In this document: piece after piece, positions 1-12,330 of the stretch
Layout of the letters: each line of letters begins with the position of its first letter
How positions within the stretch are numbered: the stretch's first letter is position 1
The notes under the pieces: model-generated
Database searches by the model: none
Seen by the model: the letters and a program-made list of their open reading frames with translations, nothing else
Told to the model about the DNA's origin: nothing
Made by a program: the position numbers and the translations under genes
Source of the DNA: Lichenostomus cassidix
Taxonomy: Eukaryota > Chordata > Aves > Passeriformes > Meliphagidae
DNA length: 64,000 bases
Assembly (NCBI GenBank): GCA_008360975.2
Contig: CM039211.1
Location: 45,965,031 to 46,029,030 of the forward strand
Reading direction: 5' to 3'

Positions 1-3000
1 GGTAACAAGCAGCTCACTCATTATTTCAGGGGACTTTAGCCAGGAAGTTTAATTAATACGATTCCTTTAGGGAACAATAATGGAATGTTTTTATCCCTTG
101 AAACATTGCATTAAATATATTGCCTATGCTAGGTAATAAAATGAGTTAGTCAGCCTGGAATGACTTGCTATTAAACTAGAAAAATGCCCACTGCTTAGAA
201 AGGTAAAATCTAAATGTTATTTTTAAAAAGTTATGAAATTAAGCAAGACACATGAAATGAAATGCAAGAAATCAGACTGTAAAATATTCTGGTTCTTTTT
301 CCTTTCTGGTTCTAATTGAAAATTTTCTAATCCATTTTCTCATTGGTTCATTTTCCTAAAAGGGAATACTGTATATTGCACACTGATGAGACAGGTCCAA
401 GCCCAAGCTGGAGGGTCAGGTGCCTAGGTCAGAATCCAGCTCCAGGCAATTCTTACTGAGGTTCCTGCTTGAGTGGCATTTCCTCTGCATTTTGTCATTT
501 CTGTTTATTTTGGGGGGAATTGGTCCTATATTTTGAGTGAGATGAAGAAAACTTGAAGGAAGAGAACTTTCTTTGGTATGGGATTTGGAGGCAAGGCTGT
601 TATTCATCTCATCCTGTGCGGCTTAGCTCCTGTAAATGTATGTGTGTTAACTGAAAATATTTGTTTAAAAGAAGAGTTTTATTCACAAATTTAAAAGAAA
701 ACGTTGACTTAGTTACATGATAACCTGAAAGGAATATTCAAAAGCAAAGTCAAAAAGTTTGCTAAAAAAAATAAAAAAGACACAAAACTGGTCTGGGGTG
801 GAGAGGTTAAAGATGTAATTTGCTGCAGTCGTTAAGATGTTGGTGTTTCATGTGGTTTTACTCCTAGCAGAATTAGGTGGGGACAGACATGTTTGCAATG
901 GGTTATCATGATTTTTTGCTTTGGTTTTGTGTATTACTTCTTCTTCATTTTCTTAATTTTCTCACTTTTTATACCACTGAGAAGGCACAAATTTAGTAAC
1001 TCTTTTTTCTTTCCATATTTCTAATATTAATAAAGAAATGGTAACAAAATCATCTGAGCTGGAAAGATTTTCATCTCACACTTTAGCTTTTTTTCTAGTC
1101 AGCTATCTAGTTATCCGGTCTGATTTTCTTAATCCCTCACAACATATTTGTGAACTTTCCTGAAGTTGTTTGGTCTTAAGTTTATTTGGTCTCTAGCCTC
1201 TCCTGTCATTAAAATTCCGGATTAACAGAAAAATGAATTAACTTTCACTTTGGTTTCTTCTGTCTTAAAGAGCTTTTTTTTTTTTTTCATTTTCATTCCT
1301 CTGAGAAAATGAAGATGCTTTTATTCTCTGATGGTGGTAGCAATGAGTAAAAAAGCAATTAGGACTTACTACAGTCACAGAGTTACACAGAATTTTCCAG
1401 TTCAGACTCTCCAAACCACGTATTCCTTAGGCTAAGCTCTCTGAGCAAGTATCTAGATTTTCCAGATTTTGTTCACATTTTGGCAGTCTGGGCCAAAGTT
1501 TTTCAAATTTCTGGGTTACCTTGTTCATTACATAGAATTTAACTAATTCCGTGAGAAAATGGAAAAAAACAAAAATAAGTTTCCCAAATAGGCCACACAA
1601 TATGTCTCTGATCACCAGGACCAAGGCACATTCAGGCATCTGAGAAGAAAAAAAACTTCAAGGAGAAAGAGTCTAGACCAGTTTTCATGACATATCTTTA
1701 CCTTCAGTCCTTTAATGATGCACACCCTGTTGTTTCCTTGTAATACTCGGTCTTATTCTCCTTATTTTGAAAATGTCTCATGAAGTCACCTTTAAGAATA
1801 CTACTTTATACCATTTTCAGAGGGCAAGAAAGTACCTACTAAAAGGTCAGAAAAGCAAAGAGTTCTCCAGAATGGTTCTTGAAGGAATGAAAAGGGAGCA
1901 ACAGGTGACTATTATGTCATTTTTGTGTGACTGCTTCACAGATCTAATGTTTTGCAAAAACCCATGTAAAGGGTTGTTGATTAAATAAATGAAAGGAGGA
2001 GGAGTCATGTCTGTGCCTTATATTCACTTAGCCCTCTTCTAGAAGGTAGCAGCAAATGAAAATTTGACTCCTATGCAACCTTTTCCATGATATTTACCAT
2101 CATGAAGGGGGTGTTTTGTTTTCTGTTAAGTAGAATTTTTCTGCTACCTTTTGGTTTAGAGCACATAGCACATGAACAGTAGTTCCTACAGAAAGTAGTA
2201 CTAACCAGAAGTGACAACCTTCTGCTGTCCCACGCCAACACAAATTGTGCACTTTCATAGAGCTGTGGAAACGAATGCATATCACTGTTACAACAACACA
2301 TGTTACCAAGGGTAAATTTCCAAGGCACCTGTCTGAACCCAGTATTTCTTAGTACCCCTTGCTTTTTTCTCATGAATTCTACTGCCAAAATTGAGCTGTA
2401 GTCATATTTGGGAGCAGATGGTCAAACCCACTGCTGTGTCCAAGTAGGCTGGTGGGCATAGTTATCTGATGTGTTTAGAGATATGATAGCAAGCCAAGCA
2501 TCTCTCTTTACTCACCACCTAGGGATACACTCTCAAGTAAAGAGAGATCCCCCTCTGAGAAGAGTAGTTGCCAGATTTCAAAACATTTGCTGAATGTTTG
2601 CAGAATTGCATTTGTCCCTGGAAATAATGCTGTTTAATAGCCACATTTTCTCAGCTACTTTTTGAAGTGAATTTGTAAACAGATGCTAAGTGTAAATATG
2701 TAAGCTTCACATCAGCACCATGTTGTATTTTGAATATTTACAAGTTTTGCTTAAGAAGAGACACTGCGACCTATGTTCCATGACATAATTGGACATCTGC
2801 TTGCTAGGCCAGCTGACTCAATTAATTCTAAAGGTTGTTCTTGGTAGGGAAGAGGAAACTACCACTGGTGATTTCCTGATGAACTTATCCAAGTGGGTAT
2901 TCCCAGTTTCTGTCTAACATAAGGTCAAAACAAAATTTCATTTTCTAAAACATGGTTCATTATTTTTTGCAATGCTTTTAAGCCTAATAAATGTTACCAT

Positions 3001-4240
3001 TTCCAGATCTAATTAATTCAGACCAGAGTGTTTGATGTCAACTTGCCCAGTCAATGAGATAAAGGGCGTCCACCTATTTCTATCTCTAGAAATTGTGCAC
3101 CATAAAATGCTAACCCTTGCCTTCTCTACTCGACATGCAATTCTGTTGTTCAAAACTATACACTCTTAGTCCGAAAACCATCACTCAGTACTACAGAAGC
3201 AAGTCTTGCTATGCAAATATCACTCTGTGAGTGCTCTGTGAAAATATGTTATCTTTGAGGAAATGGTAGTTTCAATTAATCAGATTTGGTGCTGTTGAGA
3301 AGGAATTTAACTACAAAGGAGTTACGTAAGATTTTAAAATCAAATCTGATTATGAGTATTATCAGACAGCTGAATACTGAAATGCTTCATTTTAAAAACC
3401 AGCTTTATCTAAGACTGTCTAAGGTAAGATCAGGCCACAGGTAGAAATGGTACAATAAATTAAATGGATTAAATCTACTTCAGAGGTTCATTCACAATAC
3501 ATGGAAAACCCATTGATTGCAATTAGATTTAGAATTAGTCAGCAAATTTTGATTAACATAAGAAGTCAGCTAAGCATACACATCTCTTGCAGGTCAGCAA
3601 GGAACACTTGAAGGAAGCACTTTTAACAAGGCTGATGACAAGGACAATCTGTAGATCCATGCCACTTTTAGAGGCCCTTATAACACAGAGAAGTGAAAAT
3701 CAGTTTCACTTCATGAAAGCAGCTGCTTGTGAAAGTTATATTCTAAGTGCAGGTTTTCAGAAATAAAAATCATCCTGAGTATGCAACAGTCCTCTTTAGC
3801 TTTCAGCCTAACCTCACCACACAAGACAAAACAACACGGAAAAGTGTGTGGTACAGTCATCAGTACCAAGTCACATGCTTTGCTTTTTTTGCCGTCTACC
3901 AGAGCATAGTTTGCAAAGTACCAGAGCAAATTAAACTGTATTAATGTGTGCAATTATTGTTATCAGCATTAGATTTGCAATATTATTTATATATAAATGT
4001 GTGAGGTCTTAGTGACTTTGGTAATTTAGGAGTGCCACCAGAATTATTGCCACACAACAAGTAAACGCAGTTCTATGATTATTAGGGGAAAACAATTATG
4101 GCTTGTTGGTTCAAAATCTGCACCATTTTGCTTAAATATAGTAACATGCTGAAAGTCAGATTATTTTATATAGCAGCATCAGAGTTTCTGAATTCCAATT
4201 TGTTTCTTCTCATAGCAAAAGTTCTCTGATGCAAAAGTCA
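1..4240. other. AT-rich unique sequence, no gene recognised
   Basis: No transposon, RNA gene or splice-bounded coding exon is recognised here. Open frames are short (up to 105 codons, minus strand 2071-2388) and show no familiar domain. The stretch has ordinary AT-rich intergenic or intronic composition with short homopolymers, such as T14 near 1273. Confidence 0.6.
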
Positions 4241-5112
4241 TGCTGGTAGTTTAACACCAGCTGGAAATTTGACTCCAAATAAGCTACTCACTCTCCCCCC
4301 GCCCCCTCTGGTAAGGGAGGTACAAAGGCAGAGACTATGGATTGAGATGAAAATTCATTGAAAGCAAGCAGCAATGGAATACGGAATGCACAGTAACAGC
4401 AGCAATATTAATAGCAGAAATATATTATCATTATAGGTGTATACACATAAAAGGTGTCAACCTGCTCAATTTAGTTTCATAGAGGCAGGACAAAGGCAGG
4501 ATGGCAGCTGCTCCCATGCCCAGCATGACATGGCTTTCCCAGAGAAAGACAAGATGGTAGCTGGTTCTTCCCGCCCCCAAGCCCAACACAATGGAAAACA
4601 ATAACGGACAAACCCCTGAAAGCTACATTGTCCATGTCACACCATGCTGCCAGTTTCTGGACCACCCTGCCCCACTGGGGCTTGGCTCCAGGGGCGTTGC
4701 TGATTTTGACCACTCCCTTTTGCTGGGGCTCGGACTCAGCTCATGCTTGGCTCATCTCACTTCATTTGCTGCTGCTTTTCCTTTGGCTGCTTCAAGCTCA
4801 AAGTGCCTTTTCTTGAAGCCATGTCCCGACTGTTTGCTGCGTCATGGAGCTGTGTCTCAGAGGAACGGGAAAGACGGGAGGCAGCAGTGGAGGGAAAGTC
4901 TGTTGTGCCAGTCCCAAGAGCCCACAGGGTCACCACAGCAGGCACCTTCCTGCAGACAAAAATGGAACAAACTGGCACATTTCTTGTGTGCACTCTCCAT
5001 TTTTTTCTCCCCAAAACCATATGATGATATGGGAGTATAGAATAGCAGCCTAACCACAACCACATGGCTCTAAGCTCTGCCCCGCCTCTGTCTTGTCTCT
5101 GCAACCAGGACA
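4241..5112 (-). mobile_element. Solo LTR of an endogenous retrovirus (family A, copy 1)
   Basis: The left end reads TGCTGGTAGTTTAACACC and the right end ...CAACCAGGACA, giving the TG...CA form with roughly inverted ends. The left 400 bases align by eye with the LTR at 49424: both contain CAGCTGGAAATT, then ACTCCAAATAAG, then AAGCAAGCAGCAA followed by ACAGTAACAGCAGCAA. Orientation is inferred as minus. The left end carries the TTGAGAT block that lies in the R/U5 part of the other minus-strand LTRs here. No gag, pol or env sequence adjoins it, so it is probably a solo LTR. A target duplication is not clear, and the exact right end is approximate. The overlapping open frames between 4477 and 5116 are LTR sequence, not genes. 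Confidence 0.75.
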
Positions 5113-5349
5113 CCATGGGATGGAGTGTAATCCAGTATCATATATGTATTCAATTTTTATAGAATTTCTCAAAGCAAAGCAGGAACTCCACCATGGGAGT
5201 TATTTGTTATCAGAAACCGGGGACTTTGCTCTTTGATTTGCTTAGTCATTTTTTTCTTTTAGTGAAAACAGCAAGAGGAAAGTCAAGTTTTTGTTTGGTT
5301 ATTTTATTGTATTTCTTTTCAGAAGGGATAATATATCTATAATAAATAC

Positions 5350-5640
5350 TTCATGTAACTGTTTGGGTGGGAAAAGACTTCTAAGATCATTGATTCCAGC
5401 TGTTAACACAGCATTACTAAGTCCATCACTATACCATGTCCTTAAGTACCACACATACAAATCTTTTAAATATGTCATGGAATGGTAACTCAATCAGCTC
5501 TCAGGGAAGCCTTTTCCAGTGCTTTCCACATTTCAATGAAAAAATTTCTCATAATATCCAATCTAAGCCTCCCCTGGACAGAACTTGAAGCCATTCACTT
5601 TTCCCTTAAAATCTTTTCTCTGCCTTTACACCCCAACTCT
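5350..5640 (-). mobile_element. CR1 LINE, 3' part (fragment 1 of a deleted copy)
   Basis: On the plus strand the text runs GGGTGGGAAAAGACTTCTAAG, then AGTCCATCACTATACCATGTCC, then TCCAGTGCTTTCCACATT and AATATCCAATCTAAGCCTCCCC. These are the antisense landmarks of the CR1 3' region, so the element reads on the minus strand. It is well diverged and dead. It is followed about 100 bases on by CR1 sequence from the far 5' part of the element. Confidence 0.85.
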
Positions 5641-5734
5641 GTAGCACACTCCCACCATAGTATCAGCGTCATCGGCCTTTCCCGTGATTCTTACTCATAA
5701 GCTCTCGACCTTATCATCACCATCACTAAGATCT

Positions 5735-5990
5735 AGAAAATCAAGACACTCCCAAACATACTCCCTTTGGCTACCCCTTCTGAAGTGTGTATAGCCATCC
5801 ATTGCAGCACTTGGGTTTTGTGAGACATTCCATCATGTTTCCATGATGACAGCTATGTCATAGTATTTATGATGCTCGATGGTTTCCATCTTCTTCTCTG
5901 TGTTGCTTATGCTGAGTGCATTGATTTACATGAACTTCAGGTGGGGTATCGACCCCACCAACTTTTTTTGGGAAAGAAGCTTTAGTTTTT
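5735..5990 (-). mobile_element. CR1 LINE, upstream part (fragment 2 of a deleted copy)
   Basis: The plus strand has TATAGCCATCCATTGCAGCA, then CCATGATGACAGCTATGTCATAG, GATGGTTTCCATCTTCTTC and TTGCTTATGCTGAGTGCATTG. This matches the antisense wording of a CR1 segment that lies far upstream of the 3' part at 5350-5640. The order and orientation fit a single minus-strand copy that has lost its middle. Limits are approximate, and the first identifiable base may lie 20-30 bases either way. Confidence 0.75.
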
Positions 5991-8175
5991 ATGTAACCTT
6001 GCATCTTTTGAATAGTTACTCTTATCAAGTGTGAAAGTTTTTCCTCCTTATTTAGTAAAATGGCGTAAGATAGTTCATTAATTTTCCAGTTGCCTAAAAC
6101 ACGACAGGGTTTCCTGGAAAGTCAGCAGCATGTTGGACAAGTCGAGCAATTCAGCAATGAGCAATCTCATTATAAGTAACTTTGCCATGAACAGTATATA
6201 CTTTTTCATTTAGAAAAAAGTAACTATTTCCATGCACAGCAAAAGGAACTGGCCTTTTATGTCTACAAATATAGAAAATGTGTGCAGCTTTTTTTAGGAG
6301 TAAAAAGACTGAAGGGGGAATTGCCTTGCTGTAATTGTGAGACAAACAGGTAATTATAGTGAAAAAATATGTTATGACTAAACATCAAATGTTGTTGATC
6401 TCATTCTGTTGCAGCTGACTTTTTTCTGAATGTATTTGATTGATATTAAAATGCACTTTATATTAAGGACTTATTTTTAAATTAATAGAAAAATTAAGGT
6501 CTCAGAGATTAAGAAAAAAGAGAATTCCTTCAGCAACAAAGAGGTTTGCCTCCATTTAGCTAAGAAGTCATTTTTACTCTCTGTCCTGGCTTTTTGAATG
6601 AAACAGGTACATCTTAAACTGAGAACTACTGTAGTACATCTTTATGTTTCTGAAAATCATTGCTGCCGTAAAATATTCAATTCCACTTTCACCCTTCACC
6701 AAATGGTACCTTATCAGACAGGTTTTGATAAAAGACTATGCCATTTCTCCTTTGAATACTAGTGATACTTATATTACCTGCCGCTGGCAATGCCCTGAGA
6801 CGTGATTATTAATGCTTACAAAATAAAGCATTACAGCAACACAAAGCATTGTAGTATTGAAATGTGAACACATAGGCAGTGTGAACATTTCTTTATTATG
6901 AAAATGTCAGTTCCATTTTTAAAACTGAGTTGAAATTTGCATGTCATAAAACACAAAAGTACAGGTAAAGAAAACTTTTAATCAGATGTATGTGGATTTT
7001 CTGATTCCTATAAATAGACATTTGAAGGAAGGTGTGTTTACATAAATCAGGAACATCTCTGATTAGATTTAGCAATAAATCCAAAAGCTAATTTATGAAA
7101 TTTGAATTTCTAAACTCATTAATTTCTTCAGGTCATTTCAAGCGCATAACCAAATAATTTATCCAAATTATTCAAGCAGGATTTTCATCAACTCTCACAC
7201 CAATTACATGGAAGAGGAGAGAAAAAAGTTGTCACTGCCTTACTGTTAGTTTGCTAGATGTTCAACATTGTTAATCTTTAGTAGAATATGTTCTTTGAAA
7301 AATGTATGTATTAAAATTTCAATATCTAGATCATTTATGTATCTAATCAATGTGTACCCAAAACTGTCCCTCTTCAATAAATCTTTGTGGTTGGTCTTCC
7401 TTCACAAACTTACAGATATCCCAATAACACGAAATAACAGAAAGTATACATTGCAATAAATGTTTCTTCCATTTTTTATTTACCTTTTTTTTTTTGGTCT
7501 TTTCAAGAATTAAGAGGCACTGAGGGTGAGTCCTTGGAAAGCAAATATTCAGGCTCTTTTTTCACTAACTCATGGGGAATTTTATTATCCTGGTGAGTGA
7601 TAGCAGAATGAAGGCCAGCATGAGTACTCTTGCATTTTTACCCCAAATTCACATAATAGACTCCTCTAGTCAGATTTCCGTCCTTTCTTAAGAGCTAAGG
7701 TATGCAGCAATTCAACTGTGTAAGTAATATTGCCACACAATTTTTACTAACATATGAAAAAGAAATACTAAAGATTAATAGGGAGGTGAATTAATACTTC
7801 TTAAGGTCTCAAACTAAAGTACGGAATTTCCCAGGAAGTTGTAGAAAATCCCTTCTGCTTTCAAAATATATTTCACTGACCCAATTACTGTGAAAATTAA
7901 TTGAACATTTGTTTTCAGTAATCCAATTCTCTGTTCTTTGTCAGTGTATAACTAGACTGAGTTTCTGTGTCAAGAGACAAGAGAGTTAATTTAGACTTAA
8001 AGTTATGAATTTTCCTAAAACTGTAGCAATATACATGCAAGTAAGATTCTGAGTACTTAAGAAACAGTAAATGAGTATTCATGGAACTAATTTTAGACAT
8101 TTACCTGAGAACGTTAGGGAAAATTTCTTGAGTTGTCTTTAATACAACACTTTAGCTGAATTGGGATAAGGACAC
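5991..8175. other. AT-rich unique sequence, no gene recognised
   Basis: Nothing with coding or repeat structure was recognised. It is AT-rich with scattered homopolymers (T11 near 7483). Open frames are all under 65 codons. Confidence 0.6.
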
Positions 8176-8790
8176 ATATATAAATGAGATAGAGATACAG
8201 ATGATAGAGATAGAGATAGATAGAGATGAGATAGATGATAGAGATAGAGATAGACAGAGATAGAGATAGACAGAGATAGAGATAGAGAGAGATAGAGATA
8301 GAGATGATAGAGATAGAGATAAAGATTAGAGATAGAGATAGAGATAGAGATAGAGATAGAGATAGAGATAGAGATAGAGATAGAGATGATAGAGATAGAG
8401 ATAGAGATAGATAGAGATAGAGATAGATAGAGATAGAGATAGAGATAGAGATAGAGATATAGAGATAGAGATAGAGATAGAGATAGATAGAGATAGAGAT
8501 AGATGATAGAGATGAATGAGATAGAGATAGAGATATAGAGATAGAGATAGAGATAGAGATAGAGATAGAGATAGAGATGATAGAGATAGAGATAGAGATA
8601 GATAGAGATAGAGATAGATAGAGATAGAGATAGAGATAGAGATAGAGATATAGAGATAGAGATAGAGATAGAGATAGAGATAGAGATGATAGAGATAGAG
8701 ATAGATAGAGATTGAGATAGAGATAGAGATAGAGAGATAGATGATATAGATATAGATGGATATAGATTAGCTATAGATAGATATATGGTT
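8176..8790. repeat. (AGAGAT)n hexanucleotide satellite with variant units
   Basis: About 615 bases are built almost wholly from AGAGAT units, interrupted by 4-base (AGAT/GATG) and 8-base (AGATATAG) variants. The interruptions are not random: the roughly 100 bases starting at the GATGAT at 8385 recur from 8576, so part of the array is a larger duplicated block with a period of about 191 bases. Every unit contains a GATA core. The minus-strand open frame over it (8139-8801, Ser/Ile/Leu/Tyr repeats) is a product of the repeat. The degenerate right edge (8740-8790) runs into GATATAGATGGATATAG sequence. Confidence 0.95.
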
Positions 8791-9979
8791 ATTACTTTCA
8801 AGGCAGAATCATGCTATCAAAGAAGGTACTGGGAATTTTAGGTGCTAGGCATTTTCTAGTTGATTTATCTGAAACTAGGTTTCAGCTCTTGAGGCACAGC
8901 TGTTGATTTCAGGGATTAATGACACAATGACAGCTTTTAGGATAGAATTTCTTATGCAGGGCTTTATTTGAACTAATCATCCACGTTCAGACCTAGTATT
9001 GAAGACTTCTTAAATGTTTCATTAGAACACAGATTATGGAGTTTTACACTGCAGATGTATAATTTCTTAATCTTTAGTATTAAAGGAAGAAAGACATCTC
9101 TAAAACACTAAAGAAAATGCTACTGTTGCTTAAATTTCCTTTGGTTAAAAGTGGATATATTTTGAATTTGCTTCTTTGTCCTTCAGAATTTGGTTACAGT
9201 AATAATGAAATAAACACAGGAATTAATTTGAAATCTTAAGAATTCCTGGACTCACAATGTGACCTGTGAGGATATTTAGTTTTAAGAAGAGAAAACACAA
9301 AACATTAAAAAAAAAAAAAAACAAAAACCAAAAAAATCCCAAAAAAAGTAAGGATAAAAGAGGAAAGCCACTCTTCCATTAATCACAATTGTATATTACT
9401 ATACTTCTGGGGAGAAGTGAAGAGCAAATAAACAGTATTGCATCCCTGTATTCATAGGAGACTTCCTGATCCAAAATGAGCTTTAAAAGAAACACCTTGA
9501 TTTAGGTTCTGACAAGTTGACACCTCTGAATTAAGAAAATTTCTTTTTCAACTCCTGTAGAAATCTGAAAAATCATCTGAAGCAAAGAAATAACCCTCGT
9601 AATTAAGACAAATATTTAATTGTAGATAAATAAAATATTGAAAGCCACATTAATAAGCTGGAATTTGAAAACTGACTGATGTGAAATATATTGCTCACTT
9701 GTCATGTCCTTTTCCGAACAATAATTACCTTATAAAACCCTTCTAAATGAGAATTCTTCCTACAGTATCAAAACACAGCAAGAATTTTTGAAGGAAGAAT
9801 TGTGTAACAACCTATGAACACTAAAGCAATTGCTTTATAGAAAAGGAGAGAAAGACGTTGAGATATTGCATTTGAATTTTCAATTTTCAATATTGAAATT
9901 GCATTTCAATTTTCAATATTGTATATTAGCTTTTAACCTTTTCTCTATGCTTATGTCATTAGCCCAAAACTATTAACTG
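8791..9979. other. Unique AT-rich sequence with an A-rich tract
   Basis: There is no gene. It contains an A-rich tract with short C runs at 9307-9350 and a duplicated AT-rich motif at 9866-9921. The rest is unremarkable. Confidence 0.55.
9307..9350. repeat. A-rich low-complexity tract with C runs
   Basis: Runs of A are broken by CAAAAACC and TCCC. The same style of tract recurs at 20763, 24286, 45966 and 63026. Confidence 0.8.
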
Positions 9980-10085
9980 GTCCATCTGCAGACTTGATGC
10001 ATGTGCCCTCCATCTCCTCCATGTCATTGGCAGAGATGTTGAGCAGGTCAGGTGCCAGGACCAACCCCCATAGCACTTTGTTTTG
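9980..10085 (-). mobile_element. CR1 LINE fragment (reverse transcriptase region)
   Basis: On the plus strand CATCTGCAGACTTGATGCATG, GTCATTGGCAGAGATGTTGAG and CAGGTGCCAGGACCAACCCC follow the antisense CR1 text that normally reads 'atctgcaaacttgctgag ... aaagatgttgaacag ... ggccccagtact'. This part encodes the catalytic FADD region of the reverse transcriptase in sense orientation. Only about 105 bases remain, truncated at both ends. Confidence 0.75.
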
Positions 10086-10474
10086 GAAGTAGCAGGACAA
10101 AAATAAGGCTTTAGAAAGCAAACAGCCTTTGGCATGAAGGTGAGGTAATCTCTGTTAGAGCCTAGTAGTGGGAGCTAATATTGAAAACTAGTAGAATAAT
10201 AGGAAATATTTTCTCTTTGCAATCTAGCAAACATTTTGACTCCTGAGATTCATCATTGAGCACAAGTTCTTATTTAATATTAATATGGACATTGTGCTAT
10301 GTGAAACAAACCTTGCTAAATACAAGTGTTAGATTTAAGTACTACTTATTTGATTACATTTGGATTTTCATTTGATTTAATTGAAAACAGCTGTCTCCAT
10401 TTCCAAAATCAAACAATGAACAGATTCATTGCAATATTTTGTCATTAAAATTCATCTTCAATTGAATTAAATTT

Positions 10475-10815
10475 TTCTATTCTTTCCTCTTTTTTCTCTT
10501 CGAAGTGTTCTTTCTCTTTCTTAACTTTCTCTTAATCTTTTTCCCTGTTTCTTATTTTTCCATGTGTATGTAAACTTTAAAGAATGTTTGATCACTTTAT
10601 CTTTCTCCAGTTCTCTCCATTCTTCTATTTATTTTTCCTCTTTCTTCCACTTTTTTTTTTAATTTTCCTTTGTCTTTCCAGGTCTCTCACTTCTTTTTTA
10701 ATTTTCCCTCTCTAAACCTGTTTTCCTTCTTCCCCCTACTTCTCTTCTCATACCTTCAATTTCATTCTTTCTTCTATTCTCTTTCTCTCTTATTTTCCAT
10801 TCCCTCTTCTATGCA
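10475..10815 (+). repeat. Pyrimidine-rich tract (polyC/T on plus strand)
   Basis: Around 340 bases are overwhelmingly C and T on the plus strand (TTTCCTCTTTTTTCTCTTC and similar), with only short purine breaks. No single repeat unit is maintained. The 66-codon frame at 10670-10870 is rich in Ser, Phe and Leu for this reason and is not taken as a gene. Confidence 0.8.
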
Positions 10816-11629
10816 CATGCAATCTCTGTTCTCATCCTCCACAGAAAATTTATTTTCTGGGATTCATTGATCTCTGAAAATTTATGTAAAACTTGGAAGT
10901 CAAGCAAGGGTCTTCATTTCCACTCATAGGTTTGGATAAGGCCTTATCTTTTAAGAAAAAAATATGATGGACACAATTATTTGTTTAGAATGGAGAGAAG
11001 AGACCACTCAGTCTGGAATTTAAGCAGCCAGGCATTTCATTATGTGACCTGTTTTGCATTCCTATTCTCCCTGAGCTTTCTTTGTTCAGGAATTCTCTTA
11101 ATGGCTCATGGTTTCTTCCTAGTCACAGAACAGATTTGCTTTGTAGAGAAAAAATTTTAGAAGTATGACTTGTGTAGATTTTTACTTGTAAATAAGAAAT
11201 TTCATTATCATTTCAGTCCTACAATAGGCCTGTAGTTCCACTCAAACCATGAAAACAGCACCTGAGATACGACAAGTCTGATATTAGAACAATATGCTGT
11301 GTAACCAGACTAAGCACCCAATATTTAGTTTTCTCCTGGGACACATTTGCATAACTTGTGTCAAAAAACAGTGCTTAGATTAGAACTTCTCACATCTTTT
11401 TCTGTACAACTGCTTTACACCAGGAAAAATCCACAACATCCAGATACCATGTAGTCAGGAAAGCATCTTAACTTATGGAATAAAAGTTATATGAGAAATT
11501 CATGGAGGCCCAAGCTCTGTTGTGTGACCTGTCTGTTATGTAGTTCTGTGAAAGCTGGTGTTGATTTTCAAAGTGATGAGGCCATCACAAGGAAAGCCAA
11601 ACTACCAACCTGGACATCAAATTTTCAGT
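10816..11629. other. Unique sequence, no gene recognised
   Basis: No repeat, RNA gene or coding exon was recognised between the pyrimidine-rich tract and the next CR1 fragment. Confidence 0.55.
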
Positions 11630-11885
11630 AACAGAATCAGAGAATGGGTCAGGTTGGCAGGGACCACAGTTGGTCAGCTGGTCCAATCTCCCTGCTCGAG
11701 CAGGGTCATCCCAGAGCACATTGCATAGGATTACATCCAGACAGGTCTTGATTATCCCCAGTGAGGGAGACTCCACACCTTCTCTGGTCAATCTGTTCCA
11801 GTGCTCAGTCAGTTGCACAATAAAAAACTTCCTCCTCTTGTTCAGGTGGACTTTCCTGAATATATATATCCAGAAGCAGAGCACA
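11630..11885 (-). mobile_element. CR1 LINE 3' fragment
   Basis: The plus strand reads ACAGAATCAGAGAATGGGTCA, then TTGGCAGGGACCACAG, CTCCCTGCTCGAGCAGGGTCA, GAGGGAGACTCCACACCTTCT and CTGTTCCAGTGCTCAGTCA. This is the antisense 3' end of a CR1 of the subfamily whose text has CTCCCTGCTC(A/G)AGCAGGGTCA. About 255 bases are kept, 5'-truncated as usual for CR1. The element reads on the minus strand, with its 3' end at about 11630. Confidence 0.92.
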
Positions 11886-12269
11886 AACCCTTTGTCTTAG
11901 AAATTAGTCTGAACCATATTCCTCTCTAAATGTGAAAGCATCCTTTGCATTGTGTTTATGCTTTGCCTTGTAACCATGAATAAAAAAAATATCTGCTAGT
12001 GGCAGGTGAACACCTACAATGTATAGAATTCTGAAGAAGCTATTGTAAGATCAAATCACTTCATGGTGATTAAAAAGATACGAGTGTAGGGGTTTGACCC
12101 TGACTAAACGCCAGCACTCCGGCTCTCTCCTGCTGGAGATGTGCAGGAGAGGGGAAAGAAAAAAACTGTAAAAACACACCAGTCTCAGGAGTTAAGTGAG
12201 ATAGGACACTGGTAGGAGGACGCACGGAAGAAAGGGCAGACAGGCTCCAAACTTAAAGTTGCAAAGTGA

Positions 12270-12275
12270 TTTAAT
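12270..12275 (-). terminator. Polyadenylation signal of the LTR (ATTAAA)
   Basis: The minus strand reads ATTAAA, about 60 bases downstream of the TATA box, and would mark the end of the R region. It is a common variant of AATAAA. Confidence 0.5.
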
Positions 12276-12330
12276 TACCTAACTGAGTCAGAGGAAAAAT
12301 TACAGGTAAAAATGAACTTTTCATGCACTA

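Noticed and set aside
4591..5040. 149-codon plus-strand frame
   Set aside because: It is contained in the LTR at 4241-5112, overlapped by several other frames, with no recognisable family.
8139..8801. 220-codon minus-strand frame rich in Ser, Ile, Leu and Tyr
   Set aside because: It is the translation of the AGAGAT satellite. The periodic composition is fully explained by the repeat.
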